Of a DNA stretch of 40,280 bases, positions 1 through 8,258 are shown in pieces. The stretch spans positions 55,307 to 95,586 of the forward strand of contig NZ_KB908383.1 in the NCBI RefSeq assembly GCF_000381005.1, given 5' to 3'. Source of the stretch: Selenomonas bovis DSM 23594 (GTDB lineage: Bacteria > Bacillota > Negativicutes > Selenomonadales > Selenomonadaceae). The notes beneath the pieces were generated by a model. That model did no database searches. It was not told the origin of the DNA and worked only from the letters and a program-made list of their open reading frames with translations. A program made the position numbers and the translations under genes. Each line of letters begins with the position of its first letter. Position 1 is the first letter of the stretch.

Positions 1-215
1 GGGGGGAGGCAGGGGTGTGGCGGGACAGGGAAACGTGATAGAAAACATCGTTCGAGGCCGAACACCTCTTCCACCATCGCTGCGCTCGGCACCTTCCCCT
101 GAGGGGAAGGATTGTGGGATGAGATTCTATTTTTTGTTGTTGCAGTGAACCTTTACCTTCCCCTCAGGGGAAGGGGGACCGCGAAGCGGTGGAAGAGGTG
201 TGGCAGGGCAGGGGA
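1..215. repeat. Arms of a palindromic dispersed repeat
   Basis: No gene is visible before 310. Positions 51-110 contain a right arm (ACACCTCTTCCACC followed by CTGCGCTCGG and a CCTTCCCCTGAGGGGAAGG palindrome). Positions 161-210 contain a left arm (CCTTCCCCTCAGGGGAAGG followed by ACCGCGAAGCGGTGG and AAGAGGTGT). The two arms are inverted copies of each other, and a complete copy lies at 36145-36315. The window starts inside the first copy, so its left part is missing. It looks like a REP- or MITE-type intergenic element, and no coding potential is seen. Confidence 0.7.
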
Positions 216-309
216 GAGATTGCGCATGCTGGAGGCAGGACACGATATGTCCGAGTGGCGGACATTTTCATGTGGCTTCTGCTGGATTGATTAAGAAAGG
301 AACACTTCC

Positions 310-1452
310 ATGGAACAGACATTCACAGCACTCGGGCTGCCGGAGGCGCTCGCGGCGGCGCTCAGGGCGCAGGGAATCCTGACGCCGCTGCCGGTGCAGA
401 CGGCCGCTGTGCCGCGCCTGCTCGCGGGAGAGAATCTCCTCGTGCAGGCGCCGACGGGGACGGGCAAGACGCTTGCCTATCTCCTGCCCATCCTCGCGCG
501 CCTCGATGCGGCGCTGCCGCAGGTGCAGGTCGTCGTGCTCGCGCCGACACAGGAGCTCTCCATGCAGATCGCGCGTACGGCGCGGGAACTCGCGCAGGCG
601 GCGGGCATCCCCGTGCGCGTGCTCGGGCTCATCGGCGGCGCGAGCATCAAGCGGCAGCTGGAGAAGCTCAAGGAAAAGCCGCAGCTCGTCGTCGGCACGA
701 CGGGGCGCATACTCGAACTCGCGCAGAAGGGCAAGCTGAAGCTCTCAGGTGTGCGGTTGCTCGTGCTCGACGAGTTCGACCGGCTGCTCGACAAGCAGGG
801 CGGCGAGGAGACGGCGGCGTTCGTACAGCGCCTGCGCCGGGAGGCGCCGGAGGCGCCGCACTACGCGCTCTTTTCCGCGACAGCGACGAAGCTCGCGTGC
901 GAGCGGGCGGCATTCCTCGGCGCGCCGGTGCGCATCACGATCGAGGGTGCGGCGCATGTGCCGTCCACGATCCGTCACTACGCCGTCATGACGCCGTTCC
1001 GCGAGAAAGCCGAGCGCGTGCGGCGGCTCACGCGGCGGCTCGGCGTGCGGCGCGGCATCGTGTTCCTGGGCCGCGCGTTCGACGCGGAACGGACGCTCGC
1101 GAAGCTCCGCTACGATGGCGTGCGGGCGGAGGCGCTCGTCGGCACCGCGGACAAGATGGCGCGGCAGAAGGCCATCGCGGATTTCCGCCGCGGGCGCGTC
1201 ACGCTGCTCCTCGCGACGGATGTTGCGGCGCGCGGGCTCGACCTCCCGGAGGTCGATACGGTATTCAACCTCGACCTGCCGGAGGACGCGCGCACTTATC
1301 TGCACCGCGCGGGCCGCACGGGGCGCGCGGGCCGGGAGGGGCGCGTCATCACGCTCGCGGACTATCGCGAGGCGGAGAAGCTCACGCGCCTTTCCCGCCA
1401 GCTCGGTTTTGACTTTTCGCCGCTCAAGCTGCAAAAGCAAGGGCGACGCTGA
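310..1452 (+). CDS. DEAD-box-type RNA helicase
   Basis: Superfamily 2 ATP-dependent RNA helicase of 380 aa, essentially only the two RecA-like core domains. Motifs visible in order: Q-motif glutamine near residue 30, motif I APTGTGKT (47-54), Ia PTQEL (79-83), motif II DEFD (154-157), motif III SAT (189-191), motif V LATDVAARGLD (301-311) and motif VI HRAGRTGR (332-339). Motif II reads DEFD instead of DEAD, which is tolerated in some family members. There is no C-terminal RNA-binding extension of the DbpA or CsdA kind. A purine-rich AAGAAAGGA lies just upstream of the ATG. Likely roles are mRNA unwinding, decay or ribosome assembly, but the exact subfamily cannot be set from sequence alone. 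Confidence 0.9.
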   Translation: MEQTFTALGLPEALAAALRAQGILTPLPVQTAAVPRLLAGENLLVQAPTGTGKTLAYLLPILARLDAALPQVQVVVLAPTQELSMQIARTARELAQAAGIPVRVLGLIGGASIKRQLEKLKEKPQLVVGTTGRILELAQKGKLKLSGVRLLVLDEFDRLLDKQGGEETAAFVQRLRREAPEAPHYALFSATATKLACERAAFLGAPVRITIEGAAHVPSTIRHYAVMTPFREKAERVRRLTRRLGVRRGIVFLGRAFDAERTLAKLRYDGVRAEALVGTADKMARQKAIADFRRGRVTLLLATDVAARGLDLPEVDTVFNLDLPEDARTYLHRAGRTGRAGREGRVITLADYREAEKLTRLSRQLGFDFSPLKLQKQGRR

Positions 1453-1539
1453 GTTGAATAAAAACGCGCGCAAAGGCCACATAGCAGCCATTGGTGCGCA
1501 TCATTTTCCAGTGACATACACAGGGGGTAACTTACATCC

Positions 1540-2892
1540 ATGGACATCGTGCCGATCCTCATGCAGCTCGTGCTCGTCGCGTTCCTCATTTTCATGAACG
1601 GGTTTTTCGTTGCGGCGGAGTTCTCCATCGTGAAGATTCGTCCGTCGCGCCTGGAGACGCTCATCCAGGAGGGGAATAAGCGCGCGGTTTACGCGAAAAA
1701 GCTCAGCGATCATCTCGACTCCTCGCTCTCGGTCACGCAGCTCGGCATCACGCTCGCCTCCCTCGGCCTCGGCTGGGTCGGCGAGCCGGCCGTCGCGACG
1801 CTCATCCTGCCCGTCACGCAGGCGCTCGGACTCGCGGACGCCGTCGGGCACACCGTCGCGCTCGCGCTCGCGTTCGCCATCATCACGGGCGGCCATATCG
1901 TGCTCGGCGAGCTCACGCCGAAGACGATGGCCATCCAGAGCGTCGAGAAAATCGTGCTGACGGTCGCGCTGCCCATGCTCATCTTCGAGCGCGTCATGTA
2001 TCCGTTCGTCTGGCTGCTCAACCATGTCGCGAACTGGGTCGCGCACCGGCTCGGCTTCGAGACGGACGGCGACGGCGAGGAGGCGCACACGGAGGAGGAG
2101 ATCCGCCTGCTCATGGAGGAGAGCTACAAGCAGGGGCTCATCGACGACACGGAGGCGGACTTCGTCGACAACGTCTTTGACTTCACCGACCTCAATGTGC
2201 GCGAGATCATGACGCCGCGCACGGACATGGTCTGCCTCGACCTCAGCGACGATCTCGACACGAACCTCCATATCATCTTCGAGGAGCAGCTCACGCGCTA
2301 TCCGCTCTGCAAGGAGGACAAGGATCATATCGTCGGCTTCCTGCATGTCAAGGATCTCATGAAAGCGCTCTACACGACGCCGGGCCGCCGCGTGAGCCTG
2401 CGCCGTCTCGCGCGCAAAGCGCTCGTCGTGCCGGACAGCATGGATGTGAGCGTGCTCCTCAAGACCATGCAGAAAAAGCGCGCGCAGATGGCCATCGTCG
2501 TCGACGAGTACGGCGGCACGGCGGGCATGGTGACGCTCGAAGACATCGTCGAGGAGATCGTCGGTGACATCCAGGACGAGTTTGACGAGGAGCGGCCGAC
2601 CGCGGAGCAGCGCGCGCCGCGCATCTTCTCCGTCGACGCGAAGATGCTGCTCGAGGAGCTCGAGGACATCCTCGAGATCGACATCGACGACGTGGAGGTC
2701 GACTCCGTCGGCGGCTGGCTCTACGCCCAGCTCGGCACAGAGCCGCGCATCGGGCAGATGGCGGCTTACCGCGGCCATATCTTCTACGTGGAGGAGGTCG
2801 ACGGCGTGCGCATCACGCGCGTGCTCATCCACCGCGCGGGCGACCTCGCGGAGGAGCATGACGAGATCGTGGGCATCGACGGAGCGTTTTGA
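1540..2892 (+). CDS. CNNM/CBS-domain membrane protein (CorC/HlyC family)
   Basis: Member of the hemolysin-C/CorC family of 450 aa, the usual length. An N-terminal CNNM transmembrane domain (about 1-170, with the typical NGFFVAAEFS at 20-29) is followed by a paired CBS domain (about 220-345) holding the hallmark VDEYGGTAGMVTLEDIVEEI at 321-340. A C-terminal CorC_HlyC transporter-associated domain follows (about 360-440). Family members are linked to Mg2+/Co2+ efflux or ion homeostasis; true hemolytic activity is not expected. The ribosome binding site AGGGGGT precedes the ATG. The start lies 87 nt after the helicase stop, so co-transcription is possible but unproven. Confidence 0.9.
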   Translation: MDIVPILMQLVLVAFLIFMNGFFVAAEFSIVKIRPSRLETLIQEGNKRAVYAKKLSDHLDSSLSVTQLGITLASLGLGWVGEPAVATLILPVTQALGLADAVGHTVALALAFAIITGGHIVLGELTPKTMAIQSVEKIVLTVALPMLIFERVMYPFVWLLNHVANWVAHRLGFETDGDGEEAHTEEEIRLLMEESYKQGLIDDTEADFVDNVFDFTDLNVREIMTPRTDMVCLDLSDDLDTNLHIIFEEQLTRYPLCKEDKDHIVGFLHVKDLMKALYTTPGRRVSLRRLARKALVVPDSMDVSVLLKTMQKKRAQMAIVVDEYGGTAGMVTLEDIVEEIVGDIQDEFDEERPTAEQRAPRIFSVDAKMLLEELEDILEIDIDDVEVDSVGGWLYAQLGTEPRIGQMAAYRGHIFYVEEVDGVRITRVLIHRAGDLAEEHDEIVGIDGAF

Positions 2893-2972
2893 GGTGCCAA
2901 GCGTTTCCCGACGTTCCTTTTCACTTGGAAAGAATTTCTCTATCCAGACTAGGATTTTTCCCTTAAACAAGC

Positions 2973-2978
2973 TATAAT
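2973..2978 (+). promoter_or_regulatory. Putative promoter -10 for the ABC-F gene
   Basis: A perfect TATAAT sits about 45 nt upstream of the chosen ABC-F start. No good -35 hexamer is found 16-18 nt upstream, so this is a weak call based on the -10 box alone. Confidence 0.4.
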
Positions 2979-3023
2979 GATAAAGATGGCGACAAAAGCG
3001 CGCCAGTCAAGGTGACCAAGCAA

Positions 3024-4934
3024 ATGATTCTGACACTCGAAAATTTCACGAAGAGCTACGGCGAGAAGCTGCTCTTCTCAGGCGTCGATCTCAGCCTCGC
3101 CGCGGGCGACAAGGTCGGCATCGTCGGCGTGAACGGCACGGGCAAGAGCACGTTCCTCAAGGCGGTCGTGGGGCTCATCCCCGTGGACGCGGGCACGCGC
3201 GTCACGCAGAAAGGCCTGCGCATCGAGTACCTCGCGCAGGACAAAGTGTTCGATGCGGAAAAGACCGTGCTCACGGAGGTGTTCCGCGGCGGCTCGCCGC
3301 TCATGCAGGCGCTCCGGGACTACGAGCTCGCGGCGGCGCGGCTCGCGCAGGCTCCTGACGATGAAGCCGCGCAGGCGTCTATCGCGCGCAGCACGGAGGC
3401 CATCGACGCCCACGACGGCTGGCAGCTCGAGAGCACGGCGAAAGCGGTGCTCATGCGCCTCGGCATCACGGATTTCACGGCGAAGGCGGGCACGCTCTCA
3501 GGCGGCCAGCAGAAGCGCCTCGCGCTCGCGACGGCGCTCGTGCAGCCCGCCGATCTGTTGCTGCTCGACGAGCCGACAAACCACCTCGACAGCGAGACGA
3601 TCGCCTGGCTCGAGGAGTATCTCGCCGCGCGCAAGGGCGCGCTGCTCATGGTCACGCACGACCGCTATTTCCTCGATCACACGGCGACGCGCATCCTCGA
3701 GCTCGACAAGGGCCGTTCCTACACGTACACGGGCAATTACTCCGCGTTTCTCGAGCAGAAAGCGGCGCGCATCGAGCGCGAGCAGGCGAGCGAGGCGAAG
3801 CGGCAGAATTTCCTCCGGAACGAGCTCAAGTGGCTGCGCCGCGGCGCACAGGCGCGCTCGACGAAGCAGAAAGCGCGCATCGCGCGCTACGAAGCAGTGA
3901 AAAACGAGACGCCCGACCTCGACCGCGCGGCGGTAGAGATCGGTCTCAAGGGAAGCCGCCTCGGCCGCACGGTCATCGAGCTCGATCATGTGAGCTATGA
4001 GGCGGACGGGCGCACCATCGTACGGGACTTTTCCTATACGGTGCTGCGCCATGACCGCGCCGCCATCCTCGGACGCAACGGCACGGGCAAGACGACGCTC
4101 CTGGACCTCATCGCGGGGCGCAGGACGCCGACGCGCGGTACGGTCACCATCGGCCAGACGGTGAAGATCGGCTATTTCACGCAGCGTGCCGCAGAGATGG
4201 ATGAGCGCCTGCGCGCCATCGAGTACATCGAGGAGGCGGCGCATGCCATCACCCTCGCGGACGGCTCGCGCATCAGCGCTTCGCAGCTCATGGAGCGGTT
4301 CCTGTTCCCCGGCAGCCTGCAATGGACGCCGATCGCGCGCCTCTCAGGCGGGGAGAAGCGCCGCCTCTACCTGCTGCGCATACTCATGGAGGCGCCGAAC
4401 GTGCTGCTGCTCGATGAGCCGACGAACGACCTCGACCTCGAGACGATGGCGGTGCTCGAGCAGTTCATCGACGACTTCGACGGCGCGATCCTCTTCGTCT
4501 CGCACGACCGCTTCTTCGTCGACCGCCTCGCGGACAAGGTGTTCGTCTACGAGCCGGACGGCAGCCTGCGCATGTACCCGGGCGGCTATACCTACTACAA
4601 GGAAAAGGCGGCGGAGGAGCAGGCAGCGCTCCCCGCAGCTGCGGAGAAGCCTGCGCCCGCAGCGGAGAAAGCCGCCGCGCCGCGCGCGAAGACGCGCCCT
4701 GCAGCCCCGAAGCTCACGTTCAAGGAGCAGAGGGAATACGCGCAGATCGAGGGCGTCATCGCGAGCAAGGAGGGCGAGCTCAAGGTCGTGCGCCTGCAGA
4801 TGGAGCAGAATGCCTCTGACTACGGGCGGCTCGCGGAGCTCGGCCGCGAGGAGCAGCGCCTCGCATCCGAGCTCGACGGCCTCATGGAACGCTGGGCGTA
4901 CCTTGAGGAGATCGCCGAGGCGCAGCAGGACTAG
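3024..4934 (+). CDS. uup: ABC-F ATPase, Uup-like
   Basis: Soluble ABC-F protein of 636 aa with two ATPase domains and no membrane segments. Domain 1 has Walker A GVNGTGKS (35-42), signature LSGGQ (158-162) and DEPTNHLD (182-189). Domain 2 has GRNGTGKT (350-357), LSGGE (440-444) and DEPTNDLD (464-471). The linker (about 261-290) carries the NELKWLRRGAQARSTK-type tRNA-interacting motif. An Ala/Pro-rich tether leads to a charged coiled-coil tail (about 565-636), the Uup-like layout. These proteins act on ribosomes; Uup is also linked to precise transposon excision. The start is ATG 3024 because AAGGTGA ends 8 nt before it; a GTG at 3012 in the same frame lacks this spacing. An antibiotic-resistance ABC-F is less likely given the C-terminal tail. 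Confidence 0.85.
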   Translation: MILTLENFTKSYGEKLLFSGVDLSLAAGDKVGIVGVNGTGKSTFLKAVVGLIPVDAGTRVTQKGLRIEYLAQDKVFDAEKTVLTEVFRGGSPLMQALRDYELAAARLAQAPDDEAAQASIARSTEAIDAHDGWQLESTAKAVLMRLGITDFTAKAGTLSGGQQKRLALATALVQPADLLLLDEPTNHLDSETIAWLEEYLAARKGALLMVTHDRYFLDHTATRILELDKGRSYTYTGNYSAFLEQKAARIEREQASEAKRQNFLRNELKWLRRGAQARSTKQKARIARYEAVKNETPDLDRAAVEIGLKGSRLGRTVIELDHVSYEADGRTIVRDFSYTVLRHDRAAILGRNGTGKTTLLDLIAGRRTPTRGTVTIGQTVKIGYFTQRAAEMDERLRAIEYIEEAAHAITLADGSRISASQLMERFLFPGSLQWTPIARLSGGEKRRLYLLRILMEAPNVLLLDEPTNDLDLETMAVLEQFIDDFDGAILFVSHDRFFVDRLADKVFVYEPDGSLRMYPGGYTYYKEKAAEEQAALPAAAEKPAPAAEKAAAPRAKTRPAAPKLTFKEQREYAQIEGVIASKEGELKVVRLQMEQNASDYGRLAELGREEQRLASELDGLMERWAYLEEIAEAQQD

Positions 4935-5055
4935 CAGGACTCAGCGAGATGGATGTTCCCGGGACCTCCCGGGATGCCGATAGAGCGCCGGCAGGCGTCT
5001 GCCATGACGGCGCGGACAACCCATACACACATACAAGGGAAAAGGAGAATGTATC

Positions 5056-6345
5056 ATGTCGTTTGACAAGAACCAGTTCGAGGGCATCCTCAAGGATTTC
5101 ACGATCGACAGCGATGAGCTCAAGACCATCGCGGCTGATTTCCGCTACGACCTCAAGAAAGGGCTCAAGGATCCCGCGGAGAGCTCGCTCAAGATGCTCA
5201 AGTCGTACATCGGCCTGCCGACGCGCCAGGAAAAGGGCGAGTATCTCGCGCTCGACTTCGGCGGCACGAACGTGCGCGTGCTGCTCATCCGCCTCGAGGG
5301 CGACGGGAAGTTCGAGGTGCTCCGCAAGGTTGCGAAGCCGCTCGTCGTGCCCGGCTCCTATAACTACATCGCCGCGGACGCCACGGCGGAGCAGATGTTC
5401 GACTTCATCGCCGGTCTCGTAGAGGAGGCCGTGGAGGGCGACCATGCGAAGCAGTATTTCCTCGGCCATACGTTCTCCTTCCCCTCATCGCAGACGAACC
5501 TCTACAACGCGAAGCTCATCACCTGGACGAAAGAGTTCGCGACGCCGGGCGTCGAGGGCGAGGTCGTCAACGACCTGCTCAAGGCGGCGCTCCACCGCAA
5601 GGGCCTCGACAACGTCGAGCCGACGGCCGTCATCAACGACACGGTCGCCGTCCAGCTCGCGGCCGCCTACAAGCATGACAACGTGAACATCGGCTGCATC
5701 TACGCGACAGGCCACAACACCTGCTATCTCGAGCCGTTCGCGGACAAGGCGGAGCAGCCGATGATCCTGAATCTCGAGTCGGGCGGCTTCAACCGCCTCG
5801 CGCCGGGCCGGTTCGATGTCGCGCTTGACGAGCGTTCTGAAAAGCCGGGCGAGCAGCGCCTCGAGAAAATGGTCTCGGGCCGTTATATGGGCGAGCTCTT
5901 CGGTATGGCACTCGCGGAGCTCCTCGGCGAGGCCGGCAAGGAATACGGCTTCACGAGCATCGACATGTCCGCCATCATGGAGGATGAGAGTGAGGATTGC
6001 GCCGCCATCCGCGCGCTCGTCGCGAAGAAGACGGGCCGCGACATCGCGGCGGCGGACGCCTCGCTCGTGCAGGATCTCGTGCTGCGCATCGTGAACCGCT
6101 CGGCGCGCCTCGTGGCCGCGAGCTTCGTCGGCATCCTCTGGCAGCTTGAGGGTGAGGGCATTGAGCAGCCTCAGACCATCGCCGTCGACGGCTCCGTCTA
6201 CGAGAAGATGCCGCACGCGAAGGAGAACCTCGAAAAAGGTCTCTCCGAGCTCCTCGGCGCAGACGCGGCCAAGGTCGAGACCGTCCTCGAGAACGGCGGC
6301 TCGGGCCTCGGCGCCGCCATCGCGGCAGCGGTGAGCCAGAACTGA
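5056..6345 (+). CDS. Hexokinase of the eukaryotic type
   Basis: ATP-dependent hexose kinase of 429 aa. It matches the hexokinase fold of yeast and animals, not the ROK or Glk glucokinases common in bacteria. Visible motifs: phosphate-1 LALDFGGTNVRV (64-75), sugar loop GHTFSFPSSQ (137-146) and WTKEF (157-161), catalytic aspartate in INDT (193-196, Asp195), ATGHNTCY (217-224), NLESGGF (239-245, with the sugar-binding Glu241), EKMVSGRYMGELF (270-282), VDGSVYEKMP (377-386) and a C-terminal GGSGLGAA. All key residues are present, so it should be active, phosphorylating glucose or related hexoses in the cytosol as the entry to glycolysis. A strong AAAGGAGA site precedes the ATG. It could be one of the hexokinase homologues known in a few anaerobes; the substrate range cannot be read from sequence. 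Confidence 0.88.
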   Translation: MSFDKNQFEGILKDFTIDSDELKTIAADFRYDLKKGLKDPAESSLKMLKSYIGLPTRQEKGEYLALDFGGTNVRVLLIRLEGDGKFEVLRKVAKPLVVPGSYNYIAADATAEQMFDFIAGLVEEAVEGDHAKQYFLGHTFSFPSSQTNLYNAKLITWTKEFATPGVEGEVVNDLLKAALHRKGLDNVEPTAVINDTVAVQLAAAYKHDNVNIGCIYATGHNTCYLEPFADKAEQPMILNLESGGFNRLAPGRFDVALDERSEKPGEQRLEKMVSGRYMGELFGMALAELLGEAGKEYGFTSIDMSAIMEDESEDCAAIRALVAKKTGRDIAAADASLVQDLVLRIVNRSARLVAASFVGILWQLEGEGIEQPQTIAVDGSVYEKMPHAKENLEKGLSELLGADAAKVETVLENGGSGLGAAIAAAVSQN

Positions 6346-6457
6346 GCTGCGCCGCAGAACGCAGAACAACATAGGAAACGCGAATGACCTCAGGCGCGGC
6401 AATGCACGGCGCGAAACGAGGACAGAGGCATTTCCATAAGTAAGGATCAGAAACCGT

Positions 6458-7837
6458 ATGGAACAGTCACAAGCGCTTCAGGAAAATCTTTCTCAGCACC
6501 TCGCGATGACGATGAAGATGCAGCAGGCCATCAAGATCCTGCAGCTCTCCGCGCAAGACCTCCGCGGCGTCATCGAGAAGGAATACCTCGAGAATCCCGC
6601 GCTCGAAATCGACTACGACCGTGCGGTTTCTTTTGCTGAGACGGGCAAGAGCGAGCAGGCGTACCGCGCGGAGGATATCTCGGCGCTCGCCGCCTATCTC
6701 GGCGGCTCCGACCGCGGGGACGAGGCGGGAACCGCCGAGGCGGAGAAGAATCCCGTCCTCGCGCGCCCCGCGAGCCGCACCCTCGAGGCGGAGCTCATGG
6801 AGCAGGCCGCGTTCGCCTATCCGGCGGGCAGGGAACGGGAGCGTGCCGTTGCCGTGTTCCTCATCGGCTCCCTCGACGGGAGCGGCTATCTGCGCGTACC
6901 GCTCGCGGAGGCGGCGCGCGCGACGCAGGTGAGCGGGGCGGAGGCCGAGGCGGTGCTCGAGGTCCTCCAGACCTTCGAGCCCGCGGGCGTCGGCGCGCGC
7001 GACCTCGCGGAGTGCCTGCGTCTGCAGGCCGTGCGGCGCGGCATCTACGAGGGGCTCGTCGCGCATCTCATCGACCGCCATCTCGACGCGATCGCTGCGG
7101 GCGCGGTCAAGGAGATTGCGGCCGCGGAGGGCGTGCGCCCCGCAGATGTGCAGCTCGCCGTTGACATCATCCGCACGCTGAACCCGAAGCCGGGCGCGGC
7201 CTACGGCACGGAGACGCCCGGCTACATCACGCCGGACGTCATCGTGCGCCGTCAGGGCAGCGGCTACCGCGTCGAGCTCAATGACGAGGGCGTGCCGCAA
7301 CTGTGCATCTCGAAGCTCTACCAGCACGCGGAGGGGCTCGACAGCGAGACGCAGGCCTACATCAGCGGGCGCTTCCGCGCGGCGCTCTGGCTCATCAAGA
7401 GCATCGAGAGCCGCCGCACGACCATTCGCCGTGTCGTCGAGGAAATCGTGCGCCGCCAGCGCGCCTGCATCGAGCAGGGGCCGGCGGCCCTCGTCCCCAT
7501 GACGATGCAGGAGGTTGCGGACGCCATCGGCGTGCATGAGTCGACGGTGAGCCGCGCGGCCGCGGGGAAATACGTCGAGCTACCGCGCGGCATCGTGCCG
7601 ATAAAGTCGTTCTTCACTGCGAATCTCGCCGCGGGCGGCGCCGCGGCATACAGCGCCGTGCAGGTCAAGCGCGAGCTCGCCGCGCTCATCGAGGGGGAGA
7701 ACCCCGCGAAGCCGCTCTCCGACGCGAAGCTCGCGAAGCTCCTCGAGGAACGCGGCTGCGCCGTCTCGCGACGTACCGTCGTCAAGTACCGCGAGCAGCT
7801 CGGCTACGCGTCCAGCGTCAAGCGCAAGCGCTACTGA
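6458..7837 (+). CDS. rpoN: RNA polymerase sigma-54 factor
   Basis: Sigma-54 (RpoN) of 459 aa. Region I is Gln/Leu-rich (1-52, with the AMTMKMQQAIKILQLS pattern that contacts activators). The core-binding domain is in the middle. A helix-turn-helix for the -12 element (MQEVADAIGVHESTVSRA) is followed by the C-terminal RpoN box SRRTVVKYREQ (about 437-447) that reads the -24 element. Genes it serves need AAA+ enhancer-binding activators; none is encoded in this window. The ribosome binding site TAAGGA is 11 nt from the ATG, slightly far. The gene is followed by a strong terminator. Confidence 0.95.
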   Translation: MEQSQALQENLSQHLAMTMKMQQAIKILQLSAQDLRGVIEKEYLENPALEIDYDRAVSFAETGKSEQAYRAEDISALAAYLGGSDRGDEAGTAEAEKNPVLARPASRTLEAELMEQAAFAYPAGRERERAVAVFLIGSLDGSGYLRVPLAEAARATQVSGAEAEAVLEVLQTFEPAGVGARDLAECLRLQAVRRGIYEGLVAHLIDRHLDAIAAGAVKEIAAAEGVRPADVQLAVDIIRTLNPKPGAAYGTETPGYITPDVIVRRQGSGYRVELNDEGVPQLCISKLYQHAEGLDSETQAYISGRFRAALWLIKSIESRRTTIRRVVEEIVRRQRACIEQGPAALVPMTMQEVADAIGVHESTVSRAAAGKYVELPRGIVPIKSFFTANLAAGGAAAYSAVQVKRELAALIEGENPAKPLSDAKLAKLLEERGCAVSRRTVVKYREQLGYASSVKRKRY

Positions 7838-7872
7838 GTATATATCCTGCGGAACATAACCGCTGCTCCCTG

Positions 7873-7912
7873 TGCAGCCGCTGAGTACCCTATGCCCGGC
7901 GGCTGCATTTTT
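7873..7912 (+). terminator. Rho-independent terminator after rpoN
   Basis: A 9-bp perfect stem TGCAGCCGC/GCGGCTGCA (7873-7881 and 7899-7907) with a 17-nt loop is followed by a T-rich run. Confidence 0.8.
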
Positions 7913-8067
7913 ATACCACCTGGATGGAGATGCGGCGCGCATCCCGCATTTTGTGAGTGGGAACGGAGGGCAGGAGGAGCCACTGATTGTTATTCTTTTC
8001 ACTTATTATTATCGAGTTTACACAATAGATGGGATAAAACAATTATCTTTTGTAAAAGTGTAAAATT

Positions 8068-8099
8068 TTGCTTGCAAAAAAAGCCAAATGTGCTAATAT
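8068..8099 (+). promoter_or_regulatory. Promoter of ndh
   Basis: TAATAT at 8094-8099 is preceded by TGC, making an extended -10. TTGCAA at 8072-8077 is 16 nt upstream; TTGCTT at 8068 is an alternative. The stretch 7985-8100 is strikingly AT-rich for this genome. An inverted pair TTTACAC (8017-8023) and GTGTAAA (8058-8064) lies just upstream and could bind a regulator. Confidence 0.6.
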
Positions 8100-8179
8100 A
8101 GGGTTCGTTGAGAGACATACAAGCCAGTCAGAACGCATCGGCAGCTGCAATTCATGCAGGAGGGGCGTCGGTGCGCTGG

Positions 8180-8210
8180 GAAACGCGCTGAGAAGATCAG
8201 CGTTTCTTTT
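8180..8210 (+). promoter_or_regulatory. Terminator-like hairpin in the ndh leader
   Basis: GAAAC(8180-8184)-GC bulge-GCTGA(8187-8191) pairs with TCAGCGTTTC (8197-8206) around a GAAGA loop and is followed directly by TTTT. It lies between the ndh promoter and start, so it may act as an attenuator or a 5' stabilising hairpin. Confidence 0.45.
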
Positions 8211-8258
8211 CCCAAAGGAAAGTTACAAAATTCACGAAAGCCAGGGAGATGTTTATCC

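Noticed and set aside
7872-8101. Small plus-strand frames between rpoN and ndh
   Set aside because: They begin in the rpoN terminator, lack ribosome binding sites and cross the ndh promoter.
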